DNA of 64,000 bases from Nevskiaceae bacterium (GTDB taxonomy: Bacteria > Pseudomonadota > Gammaproteobacteria > Nevskiales > Nevskiaceae). The number at the start of each line of letters is the position of its first letter. Within the stretch, counting starts at the first letter, position 1. Positions 17,503 to 27,128 of this stretch are shown one piece after another. The notes under the pieces were generated by a model, which saw nothing but the letters and a program-made list of their open reading frames with translations, did not search any database and was not told the DNA's origin. The DNA lies in NCBI GenBank assembly GCA_004297005.1, contig SCVA01000018.1, forward strand, positions 27,103 to 91,102, read 5' to 3'. The translations under genes and the position numbers were made by a program.

Positions 17503-20500
17503 ATGTGGCTGATCCAGCTCGCGCTACGGCGCCCGTATACCTTCGCGGTTCTGGCCATTGTCATCCTGCTGGGCGGCGGGCTGGCGGCGCGCAGCGTGCA
17601 GAAGGACATCTTCCCCAACATCGAGATTCCGGTGATCTCGGTGATCTGGACTTATCCGGGCCTGGCCGCCTTCGACTTCGAGCGGCGCATCACCCAGTAC
17701 TCGGAGAACTCGCTCAGCGCCAACGTCAACGACATCGAGCACATCGAGAGCCAGACCACCGAGGGTGTGGGCCTGATCCGCGTGTACTTCCATCCCGGCG
17801 CCAAGTCGGAGGTGGCACTGGCGCAGGCCACCGCGATCAGTCAGACCATCCAGCGCATCATGCCGACCGGCGTGACGCCGCCGATCCTGGTCCGCTACCG
17901 CGCCGACTCGGTGCCGCTGATCCAGCTCGCGCTGTCCAGCGAGAGCATGAGCGAGGCGCAGATCTTCGACTACGCCAATACCCGCATCCGTCCGGCCATC
18001 GCCGCCCTCCAGGGCGTGACCATGCCGGCGCCCTACGGCGGCGCGGCGCGCCTGGTGAACGTCGATATAGACCCGGCGGCGCTGCGCGCTCGCGGCCTGT
18101 CGGCGCGCGATGTCGCCGAGGCGGTGAGCCTGCAGAACCTGACCCTCCCTGCTGGTTCGGCGAAGATCGGCGACACCCAGTACGCGGTGCAGCTCAACAG
18201 CTCGCCGGCGGTGCTCCAGCAGCTCAACGACCTGCCGGTACGCGAGGTCGGCGGCAGCATGGTCTACCTGCGCGATGTCGCCAGCGTCCACGACGGGCAG
18301 GAGCCGCAGATCAACATCGTGCGCGTCGATGGCAAGCGCAGCGTGCTGGTGCAGATCCTCAAGAACGGCAATGCCTCTACGCTGGACATCGTCGAGGGCG
18401 TGAAAGGCCTGCTGCCGAGCATCCGCGACGCGGCGCCGCCGGGCATGCAGATCGAACTGCGCTTCGACCAGAGCCAGTTCGTGCGCGGCGCCATCGCCGG
18501 CGTGGCGGTGGAAGGCCTGATCGCCGCGCTGCTCACTGCCACCTTCATCCTGCTGTTCCTCGGCAGCTGGCGCTCGACGCTGATCGTCGCCATCTCCATC
18601 CCGCTATCGGTGCTGGCCTCCATTGCTCTGCTCACCGCGCTGGGCCATACGCTGAACCTGATGACCCTGGGTGGTCTGGCGCTGGCGATCGGCATCCTGG
18701 TGGACGAGGCGACCATCACCATCGAGAACATCCACCGCCATCGCGGCATGGGCAAGGAGCTCACCGAGTCCATCCTCGACGGCTCGGCGGAAATCGCCTT
18801 CCCGGCCCTGGTCTCGGCGCTGGTGCTGACCATCGTGTTCATCCCGGTGGGCCTCTTGGGCGGCGTGGCGCGCTACCTGTTCATCCCGCTGGCGCTGGCG
18901 GTGGTGTTCGCCATCCTCAGCTCCTACGTGCTGTCGCGCACGCTCACCCCGGCGCTCGCCAACTGGCTGCTGCGCGGCGAGCCGCACGACGCGCATGGTG
19001 CGGCGCCCAAGGGCTTCTTCGGCCATGTGCACCACCGCTTCAATGCCGGCTTCGAGGCGCTGCGCGCGCGCTACACGCTGGCTCTGGACTGGACTTTGGC
19101 GCACCGGCTCACCGCACTGCTGGCGATGCTGATGGTGGTGGCCGCGACGGCGGTGGTGCTGCCCTTCGTCGGTCGCGAGTTCTTCCCCACCGTCGACGGT
19201 GGGCAGATCCGCCTGCACGTGCGCGCGCCCACCGGCACCCGTATCGAGCGCACCGAGCAGATCTATTCGGCGGTGGAGGACGAGATCCGCCGCCTGCTGG
19301 GCGAGGACGTCGCCCTGATCGTCGACAACATCGGCCAGCCGGCGGTGAAGTATTCAATGGCCTTCGGTGACTCGGTGACCACCGGCACCCACGACGGCGA
19401 GGTGCTGATCGCGCTGGCGCACGAGCGGAGCAAGACCGCGCCGGAGTGGATGCAGCTGCTGCGCGAGCAGTTGCCGAGCAAGTTCCCCGATCTCGACTTC
19501 TACTTCCAGCCCGCCGACATCGTCAGCCAGATCCTCAACTTCGGCCTGCCGGCGCAGATCAATGTGAAGGTGATCGGCTTCAAGCGCGCCGACAACTTCG
19601 CGCTGGCGCAGAAGCTCCAGGAGCGCATCGCCGCCATCCCCGGCGCGGTGGATGTGACCCTGCACCAGAGCAACGACCTGCCGACCCTGAAGCTGGATGT
19701 GGACCGCGCCCGCGCGCTGGAGCTGGGCGTCACTCAGCGCGATGTCGCCAACGACCTCTTGGTGACGCTGTCCGGCTCTGGCACCGTGCAGCCGAACTTC
19801 TGGATGGACCCGGTGACTGGCAATCCCTACCGCGTCGCTGTGCAGTTGCCCGAGCGCGAGATGAGCTCGGTCTCCCAGCTGCTCAACACGCCGGTGTCGG
19901 TGGGGCAGGGCGAGCCGCAGTTGCTCAGCAATCTCGCCAGCATCGAGCGCGGCCTGGCGCCGGCGGTGATCAGCCACTACAACGTGCAGCCCAGCTACGA
20001 CCTGTTCGTCAGCGTCGCCGGCCGCGATCTCGGCGCGGTGGCCACCGACCTTGACGGCGTGCTGGACGAGGCGCGCAAGGAGCTGCAGCCCGGCAACCGC
20101 ATCGAGCTGCGCGGCAGCGTCACCGCCATGCGCGAGGCCTTCTCGCGTCTGGGTTTCGGCCTGCTCGGCGCGGCGGTGCTGGTGTACCTGCTGATGGTGG
20201 TCAACTTCCAGTCCTGGCGTGATCCCTTCATCGTGCTCACCGCGCTGCCGGCGGCTGGCAGCGGCGTGGTCTGGGGCCTGTGGCTGAGCCATACCTATTT
20301 CAGCGTGCCGGCCTTGATGGGCGCGATCATGACCATCGGTCTGGCCACTGCGAACTCCATCCTGCTGGTGACGTTTGCCAACCAGCGCATGGCCGAGGGC
20401 CTGGACAGCTTCGCCGCCGCGCTCGATGCCGGCGCCACCCGTCTGCGGCCAGTACTGATGACCGCCGGCGCGATGCTGATCGGCATGCTGCCGATGGCGC

Positions 20501-20664
20501 TGGGTCTGGGCGAGGGCGGCGAACAGAACGCGCCGCTGGGCCGGGCGGTGATCGGCGGTCTGTCATTCGCCACCTTCGGCACTCTGCTGTTCGTGCCGGT
20601 GGTCTACGCGACGCTGCGGCGTGGCGTAGTGCCCGGCGCGCTCGCGCCGGCCCCAACTCATTGA
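17503..20664 (+). CDS. RND efflux permease (HAE-1/AcrB-like)
   Basis: This 1053-residue AcrB/MexB-type inner-membrane proton antiporter begins MWLIQLALRRPYTFAVLA (TM1) and has FPNIEIPVISVIWTYPG and the duplicated 12-TM layout, with TM2-6 near residues 340-485, TM7 near 540 and TM8-12 from about 880. TM4 holds LAIGILVDEATITIENI, where the Asp expected for proton relay is replaced in part by Asp-Glu (VDEA) as in many HAE pumps. The adaptor gene follows 19 bp downstream, so permease precedes adaptor, the reverse of the common order. No outer-membrane factor gene lies nearby. The substrate is unknown; solvents or hydrophobic compounds would suit the context. Confidence 0.92.
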   Translation: MWLIQLALRRPYTFAVLAIVILLGGGLAARSVQKDIFPNIEIPVISVIWTYPGLAAFDFERRITQYSENSLSANVNDIEHIESQTTEGVGLIRVYFHPGAKSEVALAQATAISQTIQRIMPTGVTPPILVRYRADSVPLIQLALSSESMSEAQIFDYANTRIRPAIAALQGVTMPAPYGGAARLVNVDIDPAALRARGLSARDVAEAVSLQNLTLPAGSAKIGDTQYAVQLNSSPAVLQQLNDLPVREVGGSMVYLRDVASVHDGQEPQINIVRVDGKRSVLVQILKNGNASTLDIVEGVKGLLPSIRDAAPPGMQIELRFDQSQFVRGAIAGVAVEGLIAALLTATFILLFLGSWRSTLIVAISIPLSVLASIALLTALGHTLNLMTLGGLALAIGILVDEATITIENIHRHRGMGKELTESILDGSAEIAFPALVSALVLTIVFIPVGLLGGVARYLFIPLALAVVFAILSSYVLSRTLTPALANWLLRGEPHDAHGAAPKGFFGHVHHRFNAGFEALRARYTLALDWTLAHRLTALLAMLMVVAATAVVLPFVGREFFPTVDGGQIRLHVRAPTGTRIERTEQIYSAVEDEIRRLLGEDVALIVDNIGQPAVKYSMAFGDSVTTGTHDGEVLIALAHERSKTAPEWMQLLREQLPSKFPDLDFYFQPADIVSQILNFGLPAQINVKVIGFKRADNFALAQKLQERIAAIPGAVDVTLHQSNDLPTLKLDVDRARALELGVTQRDVANDLLVTLSGSGTVQPNFWMDPVTGNPYRVAVQLPEREMSSVSQLLNTPVSVGQGEPQLLSNLASIERGLAPAVISHYNVQPSYDLFVSVAGRDLGAVATDLDGVLDEARKELQPGNRIELRGSVTAMREAFSRLGFGLLGAAVLVYLLMVVNFQSWRDPFIVLTALPAAGSGVVWGLWLSHTYFSVPALMGAIMTIGLATANSILLVTFANQRMAEGLDSFAAALDAGATRLRPVLMTAGAMLIGMLPMALGLGEGGEQNAPLGRAVIGGLSFATFGTLLFVPVVYATLRRGVVPGALAPAPTH

Positions 20665-20683
20665 TGTCCAGCGGAGTCTCCGC

Positions 20684-21823
20684 ATGTCCCAGAAAAAGTC
20701 CTATCTCTATCTCGGTGCCACCGCGCTGACGCTCAGCGCCTTCGCCGCCATCGGCCTGGCGCCGCGTCTGCATGCCGATGCCGGCAAGCCTGCGGCGGTG
20801 GCGGCCGAAGCGCCGACGCTGAGCGTGGTCGAGGTGCAGGCCGCCCCCGGCGAAAGCGGGCTGACCCTGCCCGGCACGCTGCGCGCCTGGCAGGACACCG
20901 CACTCCACGCCCGCGCCGCCGGCTACCTCAAGCGCTATCTGGTCGATTTGGGCGACTCGGTGCAGGCCGGCCAGTTGCTGGCGGAAATCGAGACGCCCGA
21001 CCTCGATCAGGACCGCATCGCCGCCCGCGCGCAACTGGCCCAGGCCGAGGCCGAGCTGGCGCTAGCGAAGAGCACCAACGACCGCTACCAGGAGCTGGTG
21101 CGTCAGGGCGCGGTCTCCAAGTTGGAAGCCGATCAGCGCGCCACCGCGGTCGCCGCCGGCGAGGCCAGCGTCAACAGCGCCAAGGCGCAGCTGGGCCGGC
21201 TCAACGAGCTGAGCGGCTTCAAGCGCGTCACCGCGCCCTTCGCCGGCCGCATCACCGCTCGCAATGCCGAGCCCGGCATGCTGGTGAGCGGCAGCGAGGT
21301 GCTGTTCCAGCTGGCCGAAACCCGCCAGCTGCGGGTCAGCGTGCAGGTGCCACAGGCGGTGGCGCCGGGGGTGACGGTGGGACTGCCGGCGCAGATCAGT
21401 CTGCGCGAGCTGCCAGGGCAGGTCTTCAGCGGCACCGTCAGCCGCAGTGCCGGCGTGCTCGACGCCGCGCGCACGCTCACCACCGAGATCCGCATCGACA
21501 ACCACGACGGTCGTCTGCTGGCCGGCGCCTCGGTCGATGTCAGCCTCAAGCTGCCCAACGCGCAGCCGGCCCTGCTGATCCCGGCCAACGCACTGATCGT
21601 CAATGGCAAGGGCAATCAGGTCGCCAGCGTGCAGGCCGATAGCACGCTCAAGCTGCTGCCGGTGCGCCTGGGCCGCGATCTCGGCAAGCAACTGGAAGTG
21701 CTGGAAGGCCTGTCCGCCGGCGCGCGGGTGGTGCTCAACCCGCCCGACACCTTGCGTGACGGCCAGACCGTGATCGCCCAGGCGGCCAAGACCGAGCCGG
21801 CGAAGCCGGCGGCGAAGAGCTGA
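20684..21823 (+). CDS. RND efflux periplasmic adaptor (membrane fusion protein)
   Basis: The 379-residue HlyD/AcrA-like adaptor has an N-terminal membrane anchor or signal at about residues 7-30. A lipoyl half follows (LHARAAGYLKRYLVDLGDSVQAGQLLAEIETPDL), then a helical hairpin at about 105-175 (QLAQAEAELALAKSTNDRYQ), the second lipoyl half (FAGRITARNAEPGMLV), and beta-barrel and membrane-proximal domains to about 365. No lipobox cysteine is present, so it is probably anchored by its N-terminal helix. It is cotranscribed behind its permease and should link it to a TolC-type channel encoded elsewhere. Confidence 0.9.
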   Translation: MSQKKSYLYLGATALTLSAFAAIGLAPRLHADAGKPAAVAAEAPTLSVVEVQAAPGESGLTLPGTLRAWQDTALHARAAGYLKRYLVDLGDSVQAGQLLAEIETPDLDQDRIAARAQLAQAEAELALAKSTNDRYQELVRQGAVSKLEADQRATAVAAGEASVNSAKAQLGRLNELSGFKRVTAPFAGRITARNAEPGMLVSGSEVLFQLAETRQLRVSVQVPQAVAPGVTVGLPAQISLRELPGQVFSGTVSRSAGVLDAARTLTTEIRIDNHDGRLLAGASVDVSLKLPNAQPALLIPANALIVNGKGNQVASVQADSTLKLLPVRLGRDLGKQLEVLEGLSAGARVVLNPPDTLRDGQTVIAQAAKTEPAKPAAKS

Positions 21824-21898
21824 GCGCTCGCCGCCGCAGGCGGGGCAGATCGCCGCGGTAGTGCCTCAAAATGCGCCGCCACTGCGAGGAGGGCCGCG

Positions 21899-22936
21899 AT
21901 GAGCCTTAACGAATTGCTGGGTAGCGCGCTGCCGCTGATCCAGGCGCCGATGGCCGGCGCCCAGGGCAGCGCGCTCGCCATTGCCGTCGGCCGCGCCGGC
22001 GGTCTGGGCTCGTTGCCCTGCGCCATGCTCAGTGCCGAGCAGATCGCTAGCGAAGTGGCGGCCCTGCGCGCCGCCGGCCTGACTAGCTTCAACCTCAATT
22101 TCTTCTGCCATCAGCCACCGACGCCGGAGGCGGCGCGCGAGGCGGCCTGGCGCGCGGCGCTGGCGCCGTATTACGCGGAGTTCGGCATCGACCCCGCCGG
22201 CATCACCGCTGGCCCCGGCCGCGCACCGTTCACGGCGGAGTCCGCCGCGCTGGTCGAGGCGCTGCGGCCCCCCGTGGTGAGCTTCCACTTCGGCCTGCCG
22301 GAGCCCGAGCTGCTGGCGCGGGTGCGCGCCAGCGGGGCGCGGGTGCTGGCCTCGGCGACTACCCTCGAAGAGGCGCTATGGCTGCAGGCGCGCGGTGTCG
22401 ATGCGGTGATCGCCCAGGGCCTGGAGGCCGGCGGCCATCGCGGGCATTTCCTGTCTGCCGATCTCAGCGAGCAGCTGGGAAGCTTCGCGCTGCTGCCGCA
22501 ACTGGTCGCGGCGCTGCGGGTGCCGGTGATCGCTGCGGGCGGCATCGCCGATGCGCGCGGCGTCGCCGCGGCGATGGCGCTGGGTGCCGCGGGCGTGCAG
22601 GTGGGCACGGCCTACCTGCTGTGCCCCGAGGCTGCCACCAGCGCGGTGCATCGCGCCGCACTGCGCTCTGAGGCGGCGCGGCACACCGCGCTCACCAACC
22701 TCTATTCCGGCCGGCCGGCGCGCGGCATCGTCAACCGGCTGATGCGCGAGCTGGGTCCGCTCAGCGCGCTGGCGCCGGCCTTTCCGCTCGCCACCACCGC
22801 CGTGGCGCCGCTGCGCGCCAGGGCCGAGGCGGCCGGCGGCGGCGATTTCTCACCGCTCTGGGCCGGGCAGAATGTCAGCGGCTGTCGCGAGATCGCCGCC
22901 GCCGAGCTGACCCGGGAGCTGGCGCGCGGCTTCTGA
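21899..22936 (+). CDS. nitronate monooxygenase / 2-nitropropane dioxygenase-like flavoprotein
   Basis: The 345-residue FMN enzyme is of the NPD/NMO TIM-barrel type. Marks are LPLIQAPMAGAQGSALAIAVGRAGGLGSLPCAML near the N-terminus, ARGVDAVIAQGLEAGGHRG (about 165-183), VPVIAAGGIADARGVAAAMALGAAGVQVGTAYL (about 208-240, phosphate-binding GGI and G-Q-G), and NRLMRELG. GGAGGG-like bases lie before the ATG. Family members oxidise alkyl nitronates and so detoxify propionate-3-nitronate. It is encoded alone after the RND pair, with a 75-bp gap. Confidence 0.88.
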   Translation: MSLNELLGSALPLIQAPMAGAQGSALAIAVGRAGGLGSLPCAMLSAEQIASEVAALRAAGLTSFNLNFFCHQPPTPEAAREAAWRAALAPYYAEFGIDPAGITAGPGRAPFTAESAALVEALRPPVVSFHFGLPEPELLARVRASGARVLASATTLEEALWLQARGVDAVIAQGLEAGGHRGHFLSADLSEQLGSFALLPQLVAALRVPVIAAGGIADARGVAAAMALGAAGVQVGTAYLLCPEAATSAVHRAALRSEAARHTALTNLYSGRPARGIVNRLMRELGPLSALAPAFPLATTAVAPLRARAEAAGGGDFSPLWAGQNVSGCREIAAAELTRELARGF

Positions 22937-22967
22937 AGTATTGCCAGTCCAGCAAAGGGGGCCTGCG

Positions 22968-23363
22968 ATGGCGGGCAGCAAGCGCAAAGTGGAGAACGTC
23001 GATACGTTCATGGCCGAGCTGGAGCACCCGCTCAAGTCGGAGCTACAGGCCTTGCGCGAGCTGATCCTCGCGGCCAGCCCCGAGATCGGCGAGGGCATCA
23101 AATGGAACGCGCCCAGCTTCCGCGTGCAGGAATACTTCGCCACCTTCAATTTGCGCAGTGCCGACAGCGTGCAGTTGATCCTGCATCTGGGGGCGAAGGT
23201 CCGCGCTCTGCCGCCGGACGGCGTCGTCGTCGCCGATCCCGCCGGTCTGCTGCACTGGCTGGCCAAGGACCGCGCCCTGGTGAAGTTCGCCGACCGGGCG
23301 GCCATTGCCGCCCGGGGGCCGGCCTTGCAGGCTTTACTGCGCGAATGGATCGTCTGGCTTTAG
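22968..23363 (+). CDS. DUF1801 domain-containing protein
   Basis: This 131-residue cytoplasmic protein has the DUF1801 (YdhG-like) core: TFMAELEHPLKSELQALRELILAASPEIGEGIKWNAPSF, then FATFNLR and a C-terminal VKFADRAA segment. ATG at 22968 is preferred over the upstream TTG at 22941 because AAAGGGGG stands about 8 bp before it and the N-terminus then begins with the usual basic residues. The family has an SH3-like/YdhG fold of unknown function. Nothing in the neighbourhood points to a specific role. Confidence 0.8.
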   Translation: MAGSKRKVENVDTFMAELEHPLKSELQALRELILAASPEIGEGIKWNAPSFRVQEYFATFNLRSADSVQLILHLGAKVRALPPDGVVVADPAGLLHWLAKDRALVKFADRAAIAARGPALQALLREWIVWL

Positions 23364-23423
23364 CGGCTCGCCGCCATAGCGGCAAACTGATGTCGCAGTC
23401 CTAGTCCATGACCTCTGTCGGAG

Positions 23424-24128
23424 ATGCCCCTCATGCCCTCGACCCATCGGGAATTCCATCGCGCCGAACGCATCGGCTGGCTGCGCGCGGCGGTACTGGG
23501 CGCCAACGACGGCACCATCTCGGTGGCGAGCCTGGTGGTCGGCGTGGCGGCGGCGGGCACGGCGCCCACCGACGTGCTGCTGACCGGCGTGGCCGGACTG
23601 GTCGCCGGCGCGATGTCGATGGCGGCGGGCGAGTACGTATCGGTTCAGTCGCAGGCCGACACTGAGCAGGCTGACCTGCGCCGCGAACAATCGGAGCTGG
23701 AAACGCAGCCGGAGCGCGAGCTGGCCGAACTCACCGGCATCTATGTCCAGCGTGGCCTGAGCCGGGCACTGGCCCGGCAGGTGGCCGAGCAACTGATGGC
23801 CCACGATGCCCTGCAGGCCCACGCCCGCGACGAGCTGGGCATCACCGATACCCTGCGAGCGCGGCCGGTGCAGGCTGCGTTGGCCTCCGCGGCTTCGTTC
23901 GTGGCCGGTGCCCTGGTACCGCTGGCGACGGTGATGCTGGCTCCGCCGGCAAGGCTGGCGGAAGTCAGCTCGGCGACCGCGTTGCTGACGCTGCTGGTCC
24001 TGGGCGGAATCGCCGCTCGCGCAGGGGGTGCCCCGGTGCTACGCGGCGCCGTGCGCGTGGCGTTTTGGGGCGCGCTGGCGATGGCGCTCACCGCCGGCAT
24101 CGGCCGCTGGTTCGGCGCCGTCGTCTAG
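23424..24128 (+). CDS. VIT/CCC1 family iron or manganese transporter
   Basis: The 234-residue membrane protein matches the VIT1/CCC1 family: RIGWLRAAVLGANDGTISVASLVVGVAAAG at about residues 17-46, MSMAAGEYVSVQSQADTE at about 70-87, and three C-terminal TM segments from about 150. The middle region (about 85-145), with repeated Glu residues, corresponds to the cytoplasmic metal-binding domain of VIT proteins. Two ATGs (23424, 23433) are possible starts. It converges with the LysR gene, whose stop is 17 bp away. Export of cytosolic Fe2+ or Mn2+ is the family function; the metal here is inferred. Confidence 0.88.
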   Translation: MPLMPSTHREFHRAERIGWLRAAVLGANDGTISVASLVVGVAAAGTAPTDVLLTGVAGLVAGAMSMAAGEYVSVQSQADTEQADLRREQSELETQPERELAELTGIYVQRGLSRALARQVAEQLMAHDALQAHARDELGITDTLRARPVQAALASAASFVAGALVPLATVMLAPPARLAEVSSATALLTLLVLGGIAARAGGAPVLRGAVRVAFWGALAMALTAGIGRWFGAVV

Positions 24129-24145
24129 GCGCCGGAAAGCCTCCC

Positions 24146-25057
24146 TCAGCCACGGTCCCGGTAAACAGCGCGGGCCTGCTCCTTGAGCAGCGTCAGCAGT
24201 CGCTGCGCCGGCAGCGAGGTTTCGCCCTTGCGGCTGAGCGCACCGATGGTGATCTGGGTGTCGGCGGGCAGGGCCAGGGGCCGCGCTACCAGGCCCTCGG
24301 GGAGGGTGTCGATCACGTAGCTCATCACCCAGAACAGTCCCAGGCCTTCGAGCACCAGTCTCGGGCCGGAGCTGGTCTGGGTGGTTTCGATCAGGTTGGG
24401 CTCCAGGCCGTGCGCCCGCATCAGGCCGAGCACGGCGTCGTGTAACTGCGGGTTGATGATGCGGGCGAACAGGACGATGCGCTCCCCGCGCAGGGCGGCG
24501 ACCGACACGGCTTCCTGCTGCGCCAGCGGATGCTCACTGGGCACGACGATCATCCAGCGGCCGCTGACCAGTGGCGTGAAGCCCAGCGATTCCGGTGGCT
24601 CGCCGCGCAGGTAGCCGATGCCGAGATCGATGCTGTGGCTGGGCAGCGCTTCCAACTGGCGCGGCGAGGCCAGCTCCAGGCGCTCGAAGCGTAGGTTGGG
24701 GAATTCTCCCAGCAGCGCGCGGATCGCCGGCGCCACGAACGGCAGGTTGAGGTATTCGGTGTAGCCCAGGGTGAGCTTGCGGTCGCCGAGGCCGGCGGCG
24801 GCGCGGGCGGCGACGCTGGCCTCGTCCAGGGCGCGCAGAGTGTGAGCGGCCCCGGAGCGGAAGGCTTCGCCAGCGGCAGTGAGCCGCACGCCGCGTGCCT
24901 CGCGCTCGAACAGCTTCACCTCCAGTGCCTGCTCCAGGGCGGAAATCTGCTGGGACAGGGCCGGCTGGGTCAGAAAGATGCGCTCCGCCGCGCGGCGGAA
25001 GCTTTTTTCTTCCGCCACCGCCAGGAAGGAACGTAGCTGACGAAACTCGATGCGCAT
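24146..25057 (-). CDS. LysR family transcriptional regulator
   Basis: The 303-residue LysR regulator has an N-terminal winged helix-turn-helix (RQLRSFLAVAEEKSFRRAAERIFLTQPALSQQISALEQAL) and a PBP2-type effector domain from about residue 90 to 300 (LPFVAPAIRALLGEFPNLRFERLEL and further). It is divergent from the MacA-like exporter gene, with about 100 bp between the two start codons, so it may regulate that operon and itself. The effector cannot be deduced. Confidence 0.92.
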   Translation of the reverse strand: MRIEFRQLRSFLAVAEEKSFRRAAERIFLTQPALSQQISALEQALEVKLFEREARGVRLTAAGEAFRSGAAHTLRALDEASVAARAAAGLGDRKLTLGYTEYLNLPFVAPAIRALLGEFPNLRFERLELASPRQLEALPSHSIDLGIGYLRGEPPESLGFTPLVSGRWMIVVPSEHPLAQQEAVSVAALRGERIVLFARIINPQLHDAVLGLMRAHGLEPNLIETTQTSSGPRLVLEGLGLFWVMSYVIDTLPEGLVARPLALPADTQITIGALSRKGETSLPAQRLLTLLKEQARAVYRDRG

Positions 25058-25161
25058 CCGCTCAGTCTATGTTGCGAGGATCATTGACGCGACGCGAAGG
25101 CGCTCGCGAGCATCCAGTTCGCTAGAGTCCCCCATCACGGTTTCCCCCCTTGACCCAAGCC

Positions 25162-26415
25162 ATGCGCCATTTGCTGCTGCCCCTGCTGTGTGTGTTGACT
25201 CTTGCTGCCTGCGGCGAGAGTGAATCCGACGCGCCGACGGTGACCACCGTCGCGGTGGAGCGCGGTGATGTGGCGGCGGCGGTCACCGCCGGCGGCACCC
25301 TGCAGGCCCTGGTGACGGTCCAGGTCGGCTCGCAAGTCTCGGGCCGTATCGCCAGCCTGGAGGCCGACTACAACAGCATCGTCAAGAAGGGCGATGTGGT
25401 CGCCCGCATCGACCCCTTGCAGCAGCAGGCGGCGGTGCGCCGCACCGAAGCCAATGTCGCCGCCGCCAAGGGCAATCTGGCCAAGAGCCAGGCGGCGCAG
25501 GTGGACGCCGAGCGCCAGCTGCGGCGCGCGCGCGAGCTGCTGCCCCAGGGCTATGTCTCGCAGGCGGAGATCGACACCCTGGCGACTGCGCTGGAGCAGG
25601 CCCAAGCCGAGGTGGCGGCACAGCGCGGCGCGCTGGCGCAGGCGCAGGCGGCGTATTCCGAGGCGCTGGTCAATCTCGACTACACGGTGATCCGCTCGCC
25701 CACCGACGGCATGGTGGTGACCCGCAGCGTCGATGTCGGCCAGACCGTCGCCGCCTCGCTGCAGGCGCCGGTGTTGTTCACCATTGCCCAGGACTTGAAG
25801 AAGATGCAGGTGCATACCAGCGTCGCCGAGTCTGATGTCGGCCAGCTCAAGGAGGGGATGGCGGCGGAGTTCAGCGTCGATGCCTATCCGACCCGCAAGT
25901 TCCAGGGCCAGGTTTCGCAGGTGCGGGTGTCGCCGACCACGATGCAGAACGTGGTTACCTACGACGCGGTGGTGGATGTCGAAAACCCCGCGCTGGAACT
26001 GAAGCCCGGCATGACCGCCAATGTCAGCTTCCGCACCGCCGAAGCCAAGGATGTGCTGAAGGTGGCCAACGCGGCGCTGCGCTTCAAGCCGCCGCAGGCC
26101 TGGCAGGACGCCGCCAGGGCAGCGAGCGAAACAGTCGGCGCCGCCGCGCCCGCTGCCTCCAATGGGGGCAACGGCAATGGCGGCGAGCGCCCGCGCGACC
26201 CGGCGATCAAGCGGGTCTGGAAACAGGGCGCGAAGGGCGCCACCCCGGAGCCGGTGCCGGTGCGGGTGGGCGTGAGTGATGGCGCGGTCTCCGAGATCAC
26301 TCCGCTGCACGAGGGCGCGCTGGCGGCTGGCGATCTGCTGGTGACCGGCGCCAGCGGCGTCGATGGTGCCGCCGGCGGCAAGAGCAGCAGCATGGCTCCA
26401 CCAGGGCTGTTCTGA
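25162..26415 (+). CDS. MacA-like periplasmic adaptor lipoprotein of an ABC exporter
   Basis: This 417-residue HlyD/MacA-type adaptor starts at ATG 25162 (an upstream TTG at 25150 is less likely). The signal ends in a lipobox LAAC (LLLPLLCVLTLAACGES), so it is a predicted lipoprotein. Domains are lipoyl halves near residues 50-80 and 170-200, a long helical hairpin at about 90-165, and a beta-barrel from about 205. A Gly/Asn-rich linker near residue 335 is an insertion ahead of the C-terminal domain. The stop overlaps the ATPase gene start by one base, giving an adaptor-ATPase-permease operon of MacAB type, for macrolides, lipopeptides or similar molecules. Confidence 0.9.
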   Translation: MRHLLLPLLCVLTLAACGESESDAPTVTTVAVERGDVAAAVTAGGTLQALVTVQVGSQVSGRIASLEADYNSIVKKGDVVARIDPLQQQAAVRRTEANVAAAKGNLAKSQAAQVDAERQLRRARELLPQGYVSQAEIDTLATALEQAQAEVAAQRGALAQAQAAYSEALVNLDYTVIRSPTDGMVVTRSVDVGQTVAASLQAPVLFTIAQDLKKMQVHTSVAESDVGQLKEGMAAEFSVDAYPTRKFQGQVSQVRVSPTTMQNVVTYDAVVDVENPALELKPGMTANVSFRTAEAKDVLKVANAALRFKPPQAWQDAARAASETVGAAAPAASNGGNGNGGERPRDPAIKRVWKQGAKGATPEPVPVRVGVSDGAVSEITPLHEGALAAGDLLVTGASGVDGAAGGKSSSMAPPGLF

Positions 26416-27128
26416 TGGCGCTGATCGAGCTGGACGGCATCGTTCGCAGCTACCGCCTGGGCGGCGAGGACTTCCTGGCGCTGCGCGGCGTTTCGCTGCG
26501 CATCGAAGAGGGCGAGTTCGTGGCGATCATGGGGCAGTCCGGGTCCGGCAAGTCGACGCTGATGAACATCCTTGGCTGTCTCGACACCCCTAGCGCCGGG
26601 GATTACCGGTTGGCCGGCGAGCAGGTGTCGGCCTTGACCCGGGCGAGGCTGGCGCAAATCCGCAGCCGGCTGATTGGCTTCGTGTTCCAGAACTTCAATC
26701 TGCTGCCCCGGGTGTCGGCGCTGGATAACGTGGCCTTGCCGCTCGCCTACGCGCGGGTGCCGCGCAAGGAGCGCCTGCAGCGCGCCCGGCAGGCTCTGGA
26801 GCGTGTCGGCCTGGGCGACAAGCTGCGCAATACGCCGGGTCAGCTTTCCGGCGGGCAGCAGCAACGCGTCGCCATCGCCCGCGCCCTGGTCACCCGGCCG
26901 CAGGTGCTGTTCGCCGATGAACCCACCGGCAACCTCGATAGCGCCACCAGCGTCGCGGTGATCGAGTTGCTGCAGCAGCTCTGGCAGGCCGGACAGACCA
27001 TCGTTATGGTCACCCACGAACCCGACATCGCCGCCCATGCGGCGCGGGTTATCACCCTGCGCGACGGTCAGGTGCTCAGCGATGTGCGGCAGACCCCGCT
27101 AGTCCTGGCCAGTGGAGCGCCGGCATGA
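26415..27128 (+). CDS. ABC exporter ATP-binding protein (MacB/LolD-type)
   Basis: The 237-residue ATPase has Walker A GQSGSGKST (about residues 40-48), Q-loop FQNFNLLPR, signature LSGGQQQR (about 145-152), Walker B VLFADEPT and H-loop VTHEPD. It belongs to the type VII (MacB/LolD/FtsE) class, matching the permease next to it. The ATPase is separate from the permease, unlike E. coli MacB where they are fused. The start overlaps the adaptor stop and the end overlaps the permease start by four bases (ATGA). Confidence 0.94.
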   Translation: MALIELDGIVRSYRLGGEDFLALRGVSLRIEEGEFVAIMGQSGSGKSTLMNILGCLDTPSAGDYRLAGEQVSALTRARLAQIRSRLIGFVFQNFNLLPRVSALDNVALPLAYARVPRKERLQRARQALERVGLGDKLRNTPGQLSGGQQQRVAIARALVTRPQVLFADEPTGNLDSATSVAVIELLQQLWQAGQTIVMVTHEPDIAAHAARVITLRDGQVLSDVRQTPLVLASGAPA

